Shown one piece after another: positions 10,420-21,895 of a DNA stretch of 64,000 bases (positions are counted from its first letter, which is position 1; every line of letters starts with the position of its first letter). Origin of the DNA: Cyclaneusma minus (taxonomy: Eukaryota; Ascomycota; Leotiomycetes; Marthamycetales; Marthamycetaceae); assembly GCA_037179335.1 (NCBI GenBank), contig JAKZHN010000008.1:992001-1056000 (forward strand), written 5' to 3'. A program made the translations under genes and the position numbers. Under the pieces are notes generated by a model that worked only from the letters and a program-made list of their open reading frames with translations, had not been told where the DNA came from and did no database searches.

Positions 10420-12119
10420 ATGCCCATGATCGACGGCATCAAGGTGGCCTGGTCAGTAATGTTTCATGATGCTACTAGGTAACCCACTAACCCTTCTACA
10501 GCGAAAACTGCATTCGCGGCCACCGCTCTACGAAATGTACGCATATCAAAGAGCGTAGAATGGTCGAAGTACGCAAGCCAGGAAGGCCGTTGACCACTTG
10601 CTCTCATCCCGGAGATCGACCTTGTCGTTGTGGAACTGTCACTGTTGCCATGCGTCGGAACCAGTCGTGTCATACTTGTACCGAAGTGCCCACGCCTCCG
10701 TCCGTACAACCCCGGCCTACTGCAGAAACATCTGTCAGCTCGCCCTCCCCCACGAGGGTCACATTCTCCGTCGCGCCAAACAAGGTACAGAAGTCAACCT
10801 CTCGTTCTGCAAGTCGGAAGATGTCCTTCAACCCTGCCTATCTAGAGAAGTTTGATCTCTCTGGGACCGTCGTTATATCACAACCAGGGATCCGTTCCCC
10901 CGTGTCAACCACGCCCCAGACCAGTAAAACCATGGCGAGCTGTACAGAGACCAACGGTTATCCCATGCAAGGGTTTCCCTTTACTCCGGGCCCTGCTCCC
11001 TATCCATACTCTCCTGTATCTGGGTCACCTATGACGAACGGATACTACGTTTTTGCACAACCCCAACCAGACGGAACTGTGATATACAATCATGCTTTTC
11101 CGCAGCCGCCAATGCAACGACTCTATGCCATGGACACTGATGGCGAAAACAAGTCACCTACCGCAACGACCCCACAACCTTCAGCAACCATGGCCGCCCG
11201 CTCGTGCTGTGGTAATGGGACTCCTTCACAAACTCAGACAGAGGCAATGCCACCACCCGCAGCAGAGGACATTCCCACCCATCCGGATGTGAAACCGTCT
11301 TGCTGCTCTTCAAAGAACAACATTGCCTCTACCAGTTCGAATGGTAGCCGACCACCGAATCATATCAATGGCTCCCTAGCCAAGTTCGACGCCGGGGAAT
11401 TCAGTAGTACTCCAACATCGATACCACCAGCCCCTTATATACCGGGCTATACATCATATACCAAAAACGATCAGTTTATGAAACAGCCACCAGCTTCTGA
11501 ATGGACGCAGCCAGAGCCGCCAAATTCACTGAGTCCTATGCATTACGAGACAAAAGAAAATGGATGCCAGGACGCCTGTGGATGCGGCGACGACTGCCAA
11601 TGTCTAGCTTGCATAGTCCACCCCCAGAACGAGACCACAAAAAACCACTTCTTCGAGCTCTGGCGAGCGCAAGCCAACGAACCCCTAAGAACACCCCATT
11701 CAGCAACCTTTCAAATGAACGGACTAGGCCACATCACGCCCCCAACCGCAGCATCACCATCCGACAACGGTTCCGCATCCGTAGACGACAGCAACGACTT
11801 GAACTTGTCTCTGGATGACTATTTCCTAGTCAACTATCCGCTGGAAGGCACTGATTGTGCGGGCGATCAACATACGTGTCCTTGTGGTGATGATTGTGCC
11901 TGTATTGGCTGTACGATCCATGGTACGGGGAGGCTGAATCAGATGCAGACGACGACGACCGCGGAACAGGAGAACTTGCTGTATCAGTGTGGTGGTGTGG
12001 CAGAGTTGTGCCTTCATGCTGATAATTGTCCGTGTGATGGGTGTTTGCAGCATGGAGGGCAGGCGGCTGTTGCGAGTAACAGTATGACGAGTCCGCATAC
12101 TATAGAAATGCCGGTATGA
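10420..12119 (+). CDS. Copper-fist transcription factor, Mac1/GRISEA type
   Basis: Nuclear copper-sensing regulator. Exon 1 (10420-10451) encodes the first ten residues plus two bases of Cys11. A 50-nt intron (10452-10501) is followed by a long exon to 12119, giving 549 residues. The N-terminal zinc module has Cys11, Cys14, Cys23 and His25, then the minor-groove motif KPGRP (36-40) and the block GDRPCRCGTVTVA typical of Mac1-type proteins. Two C-terminal clusters match C-x-C-x3-C-x-C-x2-C-x2-H (about residues 370 and 470). A third, shorter cluster sits near 520. In Mac1 such repeats bind Cu(I) and switch off activation of copper uptake genes. CC pairs occur near residues 215 and 260. The start inside exon 1 is fixed by the conserved N-terminus MPMIDGIKVAC. 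Confidence 0.93.
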
Positions 12120-13042
12120 TGCGAAAATTGGCGGTGGGAAGACTTCCTAGCCGTGGGGAATTGATACATGGGATTCGCATCATGAGAACGACACGGATGG
12201 TGCATAGGGTGGTCTCGAAAGTATATACCCCTGAGGAAGGGAAGTTTGGTCTGGCGAGGCGTTTGCACATTTGGCATCGGCATCTCTTTTCTATACCCGG
12301 CAGAGCGCTATCCTGTATATTCTGCGCAATTTACTATACATCTAGACTCCTGGTTGTCAATACCATCTGACTACAGCAACCGTCAAGAACTTCATATCAG
12401 CCTGTTTTAAAAACGGGATGGTTTTTCATATTGTAGAATATAGAGATAAGATCAATATTTTCGTGATCTCCAAGAAATTTCTGATAAATCGGTGTGCGAC
12501 ATGTATTTCTGTCGGGTCTGGATGCTAGGGTGGTAGGTCCTGGAAGCTTCGTCAGGTCTTGCTGGGAAACGGCAACAACAACGAAGTGCAGACCTCGAAG
12601 CACCTTTGGGATTCTCCTCGTCGTCAGGAAATATGTCGTTGATACTGAATGTCCTTTGTCTTCAGATAAGCATCTGCTGCAACAATGCCTTTGTCGAATG
12701 TCGGAACGGCCACAAACAAAGGGCGAAACTGCTCCAGACACTGACACCGAACAGGACAAAGTGAACATTCACCTCCTCTCTCCTCTATAATATCCCCAGT
12801 ATCCCGCAACGACCAGAAAAATGGCTTTCCTTCTCCCCCGACCGGTTCCTTTCTGGTCATTCTTCATTCATCTGGTGCTTTTTGCTCAATCTCAGGACCT
12901 CCTACAGCTCACTTTCACAGTCTTTAGCACCGAAGCCACGCACTTTCTCCGGGCGAAAAAGCTAGCTACTCGTACCAAGGAGTTGTAAATTGAATTCGCC
13001 TATCCAGCCACAACTGTCTATAGCAGGAGGAGAAGAAAAAAC
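12120..13042. other. Intergenic, no gene recognised
   Basis: 3' region of the copper-fist gene and upstream region of the next frame. One TTTGCTCA (a Mac1-type copper-response core) occurs near 12880, but single copies are expected by chance in a window this size. Confidence 0.4.
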
Positions 13043-13846
13043 ATGCCTCGCAATATCCTCAAAGCTATCACCAAGCTCTTCCGTCGAAACCGCTTCCGTT
13101 CCTCAGAAGACAATGTCCCGGAACGCCCGCACACCGCCGACGAAATCGTGGATTTTCTCTCTTGCGGCAAGTCCAAGTCTGCGGGATCCCGCGCTACGGC
13201 TTTGTCTAGTAACCCTACTACCGTATGTACGCACATCGACGACGACGACGACGACAGCAATTACTATTGTTTGGACGAAGCATCCCCCAAGCCCAGCAAC
13301 ACGACAATCGATCAAAACGCGATTGAGAATTATGGAATCCACCTATTTCCCGGGTTTGAGTTTGTGCCTACTGTCGTTGGACGACGGCATAGTTTCGACT
13401 GCCTCACGGTTTCTGCTCGTCCGGTGCTGTGTGGTGATGATGATGTTGTCGAAGAGAGGGGAAGGCCGGTGCTGAGGGATGCGCGCAGGAAGGTGGTGCG
13501 GAATGATGCGAGGAGGAAGGTGGCGGTGGTTAGTAGGGCGGGGGTTTCAGTGGACCTGGCGGACTTGGCGGGGAGTTCGTCGTGTGTGGGAGGTGGGGGA
13601 GATGGGGCACAAACGGAGCTCAAGGAGCCCAAGGAGCCCAAGGTGGTTTGTGTGAGGCCGGTGCAGATGGTGGGTTCGAAGGCTGTGTTTGGGCATGTTG
13701 GTGACGATGGGAGTGCGGAGGATTTGGGCGGGGAGGTTGGACTTGGCGCGGAGGGAAAAGGGAATGGGGGGTTTGAGTTTGGGTTTGTGAGGAAAGGGGA
13801 TGATGAAAGGGCTTGTGTTGGGGATGTCGGTGTTGCTGAGCGGTAG
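13043..13846 (+). CDS. Hypothetical protein, 267 residues
   Basis: Not recognised. The single open frame starts MPRNILKAITKLFRRNRFR, an amphipathic basic N-terminus that could bind membrane or target an organelle. It has a run of five Asp near residue 67 (a GAC microsatellite), a basic stretch RDARRKVVRNDARRK in the middle, and a Gly/Asp/Glu-rich C-terminal third that looks disordered. An AG-rich tract with a good initiation context (AAAAAACATG) precedes the ATG. The second half is strongly G-rich, so an open frame there could be partly compositional. It may be real, or an N-terminal gene with an overlong tail. No domain assigned. Confidence 0.5.
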   Translation: MPRNILKAITKLFRRNRFRSSEDNVPERPHTADEIVDFLSCGKSKSAGSRATALSSNPTTVCTHIDDDDDDSNYYCLDEASPKPSNTTIDQNAIENYGIHLFPGFEFVPTVVGRRHSFDCLTVSARPVLCGDDDVVEERGRPVLRDARRKVVRNDARRKVAVVSRAGVSVDLADLAGSSSCVGGGGDGAQTELKEPKEPKVVCVRPVQMVGSKAVFGHVGDDGSAEDLGGEVGLGAEGKGNGGFEFGFVRKGDDERACVGDVGVAER

Positions 13847-15373
13847 AATGAGGTGGTGGGGAGAGGGAGGTAGGGGGTGCTGGTGCGGGTATTCAGGGGT
13901 TAGGAATGGGTTGTGGATTCTGAGGATTCTATACCAGTTGGGGCTTTGGATAATTCTTGTATGGCGCTGGATGGTTTAAATATGGGATATACCAAATGCA
14001 CTTACTACCTATGCTGATTTTACATCTTTAATTGAAAGTGTGAAGCTGTGAACAGTGTTGGATAGAGGTAGTCGACGAGGTCTAGAAGCAGATACCCCTA
14101 AAACAGCAAACTCCACTCTAGCGCTTACCTATCTTAATAATTGTGGAACTTGAAAGAGGAAAAGAAAGCAAAAGTATGTCTGCTCAACGAAAGTAAAGAG
14201 TCAAATTCGTCTTATCTTGTCACTTCTCTGGCACTCTGTCAGCGCCAGAATCCCCTCGCATCCTGACTTCCACCCACCGATTCATCTCCTCCACACCAAG
14301 TCCTAAAACCACACGCACGCCCGCACCCATACCCCATAGTCACCAAAAATTAGAGACTAGCCGCACTAGCGAGCACATATAACGATATAGCAGAAAAAAA
14401 CCTAGTTTTGTCGCACGCCGAAATCAAACCACCCTAATTTGCAACCCTAGGCGAGATCATCCACAATCAACGGCATGGAAAACTTGTCCGATCTTTTGTA
14501 GATCAGCAGAACTACCGCAAAAAAACTCCTTTAGTGTTACCCTCCATGCTACCTAGCTACCCATCCAATCCCCTCCCAAAGCAAACCGAAAGAAACACCC
14601 CTTGCCCCTCGTATGTATGCGTCGACAAGAACAAACCGAGTTTCCCTTGCGCAACACCAGCTTTTCCATCCTTGCCACAACAAATTCATTAGGTACTGCC
14701 CCCGATAGCAGTTGAATAAGTTCCAAGCTTGCTCCACCCCGAAAAAGAGACAGAATTAGACAATTCGACACCCAGACGCGTACCGCAATGCACAAAGTCG
14801 AAAACATCGCACAAACACCCCCGAAGGAATCCGAGGGAGTCTGGTAGATACAAAGGACGCACAGAAACGCAGAGAAAGACAAAAGACGAGAGGAGACAAA
14901 TGCACCAGCCACCAAAACGACACGCGAATGGATATCCTCCGAAACATTAGCGACGACGGTGCACTACCGAACAGGACGACGATGACCAGGCGATGATGTT
15001 ACTCCGATCCATATCCCTGGACGAATTTGACGACCCGCCAACACCCGGACCTGAAGAGCTCCCCAAGTAGCAGAGAACGCCCAGGGAGGTTGAGACTGCA
15101 GACATTTCATCCATATTCCAAAGCCCCAAATAACGACCGATTGCCTTTTCGCTTTTTTGGGCCCCGTGCGCCCGGGATATCCTCTGTATAACGATATGTG
15201 GCGACGAGCAATGCACAAACACCCCGAACACAAGACGCTTATACCCTGCCGAACCTAGGCCGCTGTGAAATGCCCGACCTTAGCCAGCACCATAACCCCG
15301 AAAGAAAATCGTTCTGCGGAAAGAGCATTCACACACAAAAGTCGGGGGAATATATAACGCCATCGACTTCAAC
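13847..15373. other. Gene-free stretch
   Basis: 1.5 kb between the 3' ends of the hypothetical (+) and the WG-tail gene (-). Only shadow frames and A-rich or C-rich low-complexity patches (about 14390-14960). No RNA gene seen. Confidence 0.4.
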
Positions 15374-16976
15374 TTAACCCCACACAGAGGCCTGAACGCC
15401 CAGAGAGCTCTTACCCCAAACTCCGCTCTTGCTTCCCCAGCCGACACTGGAATCCTGAGCAGCAGAGGAAGGGTTCGAAGCTCCGGAGGTGGCAATGCCG
15501 TTGTTCGAAGATCCTCCGTTGGCGTTGTCCTCGCTGGCGGCAAACCCAAAGCTCAAGGGAGAAGGCAGAGGGGTGGTGGAGCGCTTGTTCAGAGCCGGGT
15601 TGACGGCTTGGCTTGGACCACTGATGCTGGGTCGTGTGCCAATAGGAGCTACGCCAGAGCCGGCACCAGATTTCCCACCTTGTCTTGGGGGCGAGCCACC
15701 GGGAGAGGAGGTAGAGGTACGGCTCGACTGCTGAGCAACATTATCGAAGACGCTAAAGCTGTTGTTAGGGTTTGAGGCGGGCGACGAGGTGCTGTTGGCA
15801 CGCGAGCGCTGTTGTCCCTGAGGTTGTCCAACGGACTGAGCCTGGTCATTTCCAGGTTGCTCGGAGGATTGCTGGAAAGCCAAGGGCGATTGTCCCCTAA
15901 TGGAGCTTTGGGTTCCGGGACGAGGCGTGCCGTTGTCATCAGTAAAGGCAGGGCCCTCGCCATAGAGCGCATTTCGTTGACGAGCAATCAGTTCACGGCG
16001 TTCTTCCTCGCTCATACCGCTTCCCGGGCTCATAGTACGGTCTTGTTTGCCACCAAAGGGAGAAACTTCAGCTAAAACGCCTTAACCGAGTCAGTAAATG
16101 CTGATATGAGCGGGGCGCAGAACGTAGGTGCAAAAATAGTATCACGCAGCAGGAATCTTGGAGCCAGAGTGGGATAGGCAGGCTGGAAATATGGACAATG
16201 TAGAATGAGAAGTACGCCAACAGTGGTTTATACATTGAGAGCGGGCTTGTCATGCAGAAGAGGGAGGCCTACTTCGGTTGTACTGCTGCTCCTGATGATA
16301 GTTGCGTAGCTCGCGCTCACGTTGGGCCGCCATCCTGCGCTTTGCTTGCATCACTTGTTCCGCCTCGTTCGCCCGAGCAGGCTGGTGTCGCTGAGTGGCA
16401 TAGAAGCTCTGGAGGTTCGAGCCCGAGTATGCACGAGCATCGCCACTGAAATCACTGGCGGAGGAGTGGTGACGCGAGGGGGCTCCACCCATTCGAGGGT
16501 CTTGGTGACCGTCAAGTTAGTGGTGTTGAGCGCGGCGCAAGGAGTTGCGGCTTGAAAAAGAAGACATACCGAACTCGGGATATCGCTGAGCGGGACCGGT
16601 TAGGGGCATGGATTCGCGGCGGCCGGGCATACCGAACATCTTGCCGCTCTTTACCAAGTTGTCAATGGCGCGGTCGACCTCTAGAGATGGTGTTAGTCGC
16701 AAAGATCTTGACCAGCTAGGTATCGTGGGAACAAGTAGACAGCCGTTGACAAGTGCATAGTATAGACGCGGGACACATACCCTCGAACTGAGAGAGGAAG
16801 GCCGTTGGGTCTTCCCGTTGAACAACAGAACTAGCGCCTGGGACACACTGTCAGCAAGTCGCTCGGCAGTCGTTGAGTTCGAGTCTTGGCCTACCGGAGC
16901 GTGCAGGAGGAGTCTGGTTCTCCCAAGCAGCCGCAGAGCCGGGCGCCGACCATTGCTGATTATCGTAGTAGGACAT
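15374..16976 (-). CDS. Conserved fungal protein with coiled segments and WG-rich C-terminus
   Basis: Function unknown. I rebuilt five exons: 16976-16895, 16837-16781, 16680-16570, 16500-16273 and 16071-15374. Introns of 57, 100, 69 and 201 nt keep the frame and give 391 residues. In order: MSYYDNQQW at the start; a helical block (about residues 40-65) containing FEEVDRAIDNLVKSGKMFG; a charged coil rich in Lys/Arg/Glu (AKRRMAAQRERELRNY); a second helix MSEEERRELIARQRNALYGE; then about 200 residues of disordered Ser/Pro/Gln/Asn. The last 26 residues hold three Trp-Gly pairs (GWGSKSGVWG, then SVWG at the very end). No signal peptide or membrane segment. The pattern of short helices in a disordered chain suggests an adaptor. 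The exon calls rest on splice consensus and frame only. Confidence 0.8.
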
Positions 16977-18234
16977 ATTGGTATATAGACTTGTCGAGGT
17001 CTGCGGGAGGGGCGCGCGGACTCGACGATCGGGAGAGGATGCGGAGGGCTGCGGTCAAGACGGCGATACCGGACAAGTCTGTCAATCCGCCAAGACGCGT
17101 TAGTGAGAGGAGAAGGCGAGATGTTGGGGCCTCTCGCAGTGGTGTTTTCGTGCGGTTGAAAGTAGTGCAGACAGCCGTTGAGGCGTGCTGATGTTGAAAG
17201 ATGGAAAATGAAATTACAGAACCGAGGACGAAAAGAGCAACACTCACGGCAGACACCTTCGGCAGGGAGCGGGCAGCGACAACTCTCTGCTGTACACTGG
17301 TGGCGGTGGCGAGAGGACAAGAGAAGGACGACGAAGGGAGAGAGAGAAGATGGTCGGCGGAGGAAGGGAATTATGGCCTCTCTGCTGTCGAGGTCGAAAA
17401 AGAGGAGAGCAAAAAGTAGCGACGCCTGTAAAATTACCGGCCGTGGAATCCCCGCCCCGTAGCGCTGCTGACTAATCCTGCGAATAATGCATTACATGTA
17501 CACAATTACAAGCACGGCAACGACTACTACATTGATACGACATCTACCAAACTCACGTGGCGAGGCACCAAGTCCCTGCAAACTTCTAGAAGACTGGAAG
17601 AACTCATCTCCATTCCAAATCCTGCAGATGGTGTTTTAATCTATCGTCGCAGGGGCCCGATGTCATCCGCCGCTTCTTGTATCAGACCATCGAGCGCTGT
17701 CACAATTCACAAAACCGTTTTCGCCCGTTTCAAGTCGTAGAATTCTCCAGCCTTGCCGCCCAGCTCAACACCTATCCACCCTTCTCCACCCGCAATCTGC
17801 TTCGAAGCTGGATGGCCTTCCGCTCCGTGCCACGGCCATCCTCCAAATCAGGAAGCAGATCAAAAAAACTTCAAGCGGTCCGCTATCGCATATGCAGGCC
17901 GCGAGACTGATAGCACGCAGCGGGCCTTATGGGAGCCACGCTTTGCCGCCCAGCATGTGTCTTGCGCGAGTACCCTCGTATGGAGCTGCAGGCTAATGCA
18001 ACCGACTCGACCGTGGCACGCCCTGCCGAAGTGAAGTACCAACTGCTGAGCCTGAGCGGGTATCCCTTTATGTAGACCTGTGCACCAAAGCTTTCGTCCC
18101 ATCCGCACTTCCGTTGCTTCATAATCGTGTCCCATCAACGTCATCGCCTATACAGACCGACCGGCCCAGTAGCTCCGAGACCCTGGAAAGACGCCATAAC
18201 CCCATGAACTGTCCCAGACACGGAACCCTGAATC
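16977..18234. other. Intergenic, upstream of the WG-tail gene
   Basis: Contains the promoter of the WG-tail gene and the 3' side of the small membrane protein gene. No gene, RNA or repeat recognised. Confidence 0.4.
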
Positions 18235-19073
18235 TTATTCCTTGCTATCCCAGGTAGTACCAACTTCCACATCCTCAATCAGCCGAAAACGACTCCCCGC
18301 CTGTTCGTCCATGGCCAGTCGCTTTGCGAAGTCTCGCACAACCAGTCCGCCCGCGAACTGGAGAATCGTGGCTGCTGCGACACATGCGCCCAGCGTGGAC
18401 TGTGCCAGTGTGACAACCTCGGCACAGTCCTGGCCGAGCTCTGGGAGCAGCCCTTCGGTATTTGGGAGCGTGAATCGATTTGGTGTCGGTAATGGCGCAG
18501 ACACTGCTCGCTGTGAGGGCGATGAAGGCGATGAGCAGAGCAACGGTATTAGAGAGGACATAAGGCTGAGTATGAAAAACCGAGGTAGAGCTGAAAGCAG
18601 GGTATCAACCAGCAGGTAGTTCGAATACAGGGAGACAGAGAGTGCGTGTTTCTGAGAAAATATGTCAGTAATGGCTTTTGCGCGACTGGAGCTTCCTAAT
18701 ATACCTTCAGGGCACCAACGATGCCAAAGACGCTTAAAATATTGGCAAAGTGTAGGTATAGGGCATAATTTGAGGCCATGGAGAATTGGTCGTCTGGTAA
18801 ATGGTGGACAAGGACGCTCAAGAGCACATTGCTGGTCAAAGTCGCCGTGGCAATCATGAGGGTGAGTACCCTGAGACTATCTTAGCTAGTTGATCTCCGA
18901 TTGATAATTTGTTTACGACCATCAGAGGGGTTGTTGGATTTTGAAGTATGACACAGAATCAATTGAGAGATGTCGACATACCTCGAGCGTGCTGGTGCGT
19001 CTCGCCACATATCTGAGCCGAGGGATCTCCTGATATTGGATGTAGAGTTGTTGTTTGAGCTTCCGGAGCTCAA
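18235..19073 (-). CDS. Small fungal multi-pass membrane protein, function unknown
   Basis: Three exons (19073-18982, 18870-18705, 18651-18235) with introns of 111 and 53 nt give 224 residues. After a 30-residue Ser/Asn/Arg-rich cytoplasmic head come four predicted membrane segments: LTLMIATATLTSNVLLSVLV, YALYLHFANILSVFGIVGAL, one around NYLLVDTLLSALPRFFILSL, and one around LGACVAAATILQFAGGLVV. A charged tail FAKRLAMDEQ... ends the chain. Splice junctions join hydrophobic segments without a break, which supports the model. I do not recognise the family. Its size and four-helix layout recall small Golgi/ER accessory subunits, but no motif proves that. The start ATG is the first in exon 1 and could move upstream. 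Confidence 0.72.
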
Positions 19074-21895
19074 AGCAGGAGTTATGACAATTTATAAAGC
19101 GTGCGGAGTCCGGGAAAATTCCTACTTCTCGTGACTCGTCCTCGACTCGAATCGCGGATAGACGGCAAACGGCGTATGGAAACGGCCTAGCAAAAAGGCA
19201 ATGGCAAACAGCAACGCTATTCGGAGATCTGACAGGAAGCGCGTGGGTTGTATGATAGCCAATTCCGCCTATATCACCCCAAGAATTCTATGAAAGGGTG
19301 TCATGGTGCCAGGAGGCTATGTGGTCTTAAGAGCATACTTTCGGGACTGACGCTTTTAGCAGCCCTTGGGTCTCATGACGTCGGATCTTGAAAGTCGAAG
19401 TTTAAGGCCGTCTTGGCACACGCCCCCAAGCTGCTAAAAGCCGAAACTGCCGAGGGGCACCCATTACCTGACCTCATACACGTACTCCTGGTGCTCCAAA
19501 TATTCGACGAGAAAGAGAAAAACGCAAGCAATTCAGAATATGCAAGTGACTGTAAGGAGAACTATAGCAATGGACAGTCTGGGGGGATTTTATGTTGTCA
19601 AAGCAAATAATAGTGAACAAAAGAGACTCGTACAGATAAGAAACATCGAAGCACTCCTCAGACACCAACATTGGTATGCTAACTCACCTAAAAGCCCACA
19701 AGTTGCATAGGTGGCTAAAGAAAAAGAAGGGCCTTCTCGACGGCCTGGGCTTTGGGTCAGCTCCGGCATCCTGAAAAGGAACGATATCTCAGATGGTTGA
19801 CTTAGACCCGGGAAGTCGTTCTCAACTTCAATCTCTTGGAGCACTTCAAGATCAATCTCAAGTAACACACTCCCATCCTGTGGCGTCGTACGAGCAAAAG
19901 TCAGGGTCTTCCCTTCTGACTTCAACAGTGGCACCACTTGGCAGTCCTTACTCACGAGCAATCACCCGTATTAATGCAGAGACGCACAGAGCAAGCCAGA
20001 TGCAGAAACCAAGAGGTGAGTCTGGTCAGAAAAGGAAGACAGCTGATCTGAAAGCTTTTGGTGGAGACGGGAGTCCAAGACACGGGATCTGGGGAGTGGA
20101 TACGGAGATCCAAAGTTACGAGAAAATATGTAGGTTCAGCATAAGCATGAAGATCCGAAGCAAAGAGCCTCAATGTGGATATTGGAAGTCTATCTTCCCC
20201 TCCGTCACCCACAATTGAGAGCCAAAGTCCAATTGCCCGCAATTCCAACTGGGTGGCCTGGGTAAATAGCTGGATCATAGTAGAGATCCGTCACATCTTG
20301 TCTGTATTTCGGGTTGGCGGGCCAAGTCGCCGTGGGTTCTTAAGCTTAAGCTGTGAGGCTGAATGAAAGTATGAGAAGCGGATGAACGAAGTATGTCGAT
20401 TGCAAATGCCATTGGGTTTGCGAGCATCATCCCAAGATTCACCTCGAGCGTCCGCACTGGGCAGTGCCGCCGGATGGCGCAGCTTGGCTACCTACCTAGT
20501 GACGGCCGCGAGACCCCCTTGGACCATAGACAGTCAGATCAGGTACATGCACATCTGAGTTCCCCAGATTCTGACGTCTCAGCCGCACAGCTCTCCAGAC
20601 GGTGGCCAGATTGAAGGAGTCGCAGGCGTGGATGCTAGGCCTCACAGGCATCTCGCCATCTCGCATTAGGGGTGCGCTCCAGTTGTGGTCATTGTCGCAG
20701 GGTTCCTTTGTCGTGGATATAGAATAGCATTCAATATTGCCCGCCCGACTCCCTCCAGCGTTGCAGGCTCCGCTATCTGTCAACAATTCTCGGTGTTGTC
20801 GACAGTCAGACGGCATATGCTTCTTAGTCAACCACGGCACAAGGCGGCAGGAATAGGTAGGTCCCTGGGCTGATGGCTGTGAGGCATGGAGTCGCCTAGA
20901 GCAGACGGGCGGCGTCTCGATCGGTCAAGCACATGTCCGCAGTAGTAAGGGGCGTCTGGCGGGGAGTCGGGGACCAAAGAGCACTCTATCTGGACTTGCG
21001 GCTAAACTCGTTGCGGAGAATTGGCGACAGCAGTGGTCCGTCCAGTGCTGGCTCGCTGGTGTCTGAAAGCCCTGGCCCAGGGGCAAGCTGTGTCTTTCTG
21101 GCTTTGTGTATCCCTTGAAAGACGCTTTGTCAGGCTGGCCGCTGAGAGACAGCTGTGATGGCAGAGCGCGCCGAGGGGATGGCAAAGTCAAAGGTGCGGG
21201 ACGGGGATGAGGCGTGCAATGCGTGTACAAATGACTTATTGGTGCATTTTGGGCGTGTTGTTAATGAATAAAAAGCAATGAATATCGGCAGTGCACATAA
21301 TAATAAGGCTTTAAACAGCTAGCTAGTAGTAGCGCGTAGGATCAAGTGCTCCTGGAGTCCATTCCAGCTCCACCGCAGAGGCAAGAGCGGGTCTAGCCGT
21401 GCTCGCCAACTCTCGCCAACTTCGGTGCAGCGAGAAAGAGCGACCGCGACAGGAAGTGCTCCGCCTGAGAAAGTGCCCTGGCATTGTGTTCACCAGCTAC
21501 CGTCACCATTGATCACTCTTCAACTTCCTAAATCCCCGCGACTTCATCACGAGGCGCTCGCAAACACAACGCCCGCATCTGCTCCTAGAAAGATCAAGGC
21601 CTGCCCTCCCCACCGCTTCGCTCCCGTTCCTTGTCCCTCTGAATCTCTCCCTTCAGCGCCGCTCGAGCCTGCGTCTTCCCTCGAAACTCCTTCGACGCCG
21701 GACGCAGTTTGACGTTCTGGACTATCCAACGTTGTGCCGCAAGACTCGGCCGCCACCTGGAAGCTCACGCTGATGCAATAGTGGTCAATTCGCCCAACTC
21801 GAGCCTGCATCGCCCGGCTCGCATTTCTCTGCGCGTGCGGCCTCTTCGTGCCCGCGTCCAGCGTCGACTGAACTCGGAATCCCTCTGAATTATTG
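19074..21895. other. 2.8-kb gene-poor stretch
   Basis: No protein-coding gene recognised on either strand; all frames are short and lack family features. One notable inverted repeat lies at 19352-19441. The last few hundred bases are the likely leader and promoter of the nucleotidyltransferase gene. Confidence 0.4.
19352..19441. repeat. Inverted repeat, arms about 18 bp, 53-bp loop
   Basis: GCTTTTAGCAGC followed by a TTGGG element (19352-19370) is matched on the opposite strand by CCCCAAG plus CTGCTAAAAGC (19424-19441). Twelve bases match perfectly; the rest has a two-base offset. It could be a hairpin of an unknown RNA, a small foldback element remnant, or chance. Confidence 0.6.

Noticed and set aside
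12877..12890. TTTGCTCA copper-response core near the copper-fist gene, with others at about 35419 and 44233
   Set aside because: Three copies on both strands of 64 kb is close to chance for an 8-mer, and none is paired as functional CuREs usually are.
16501..16569. Reading the stretch after YPEF as coding to extend the third exon of the WG-tail gene
   Set aside because: The frame stops soon after, and a 69-nt GT-AG intron joins the frame of the next conserved exon.
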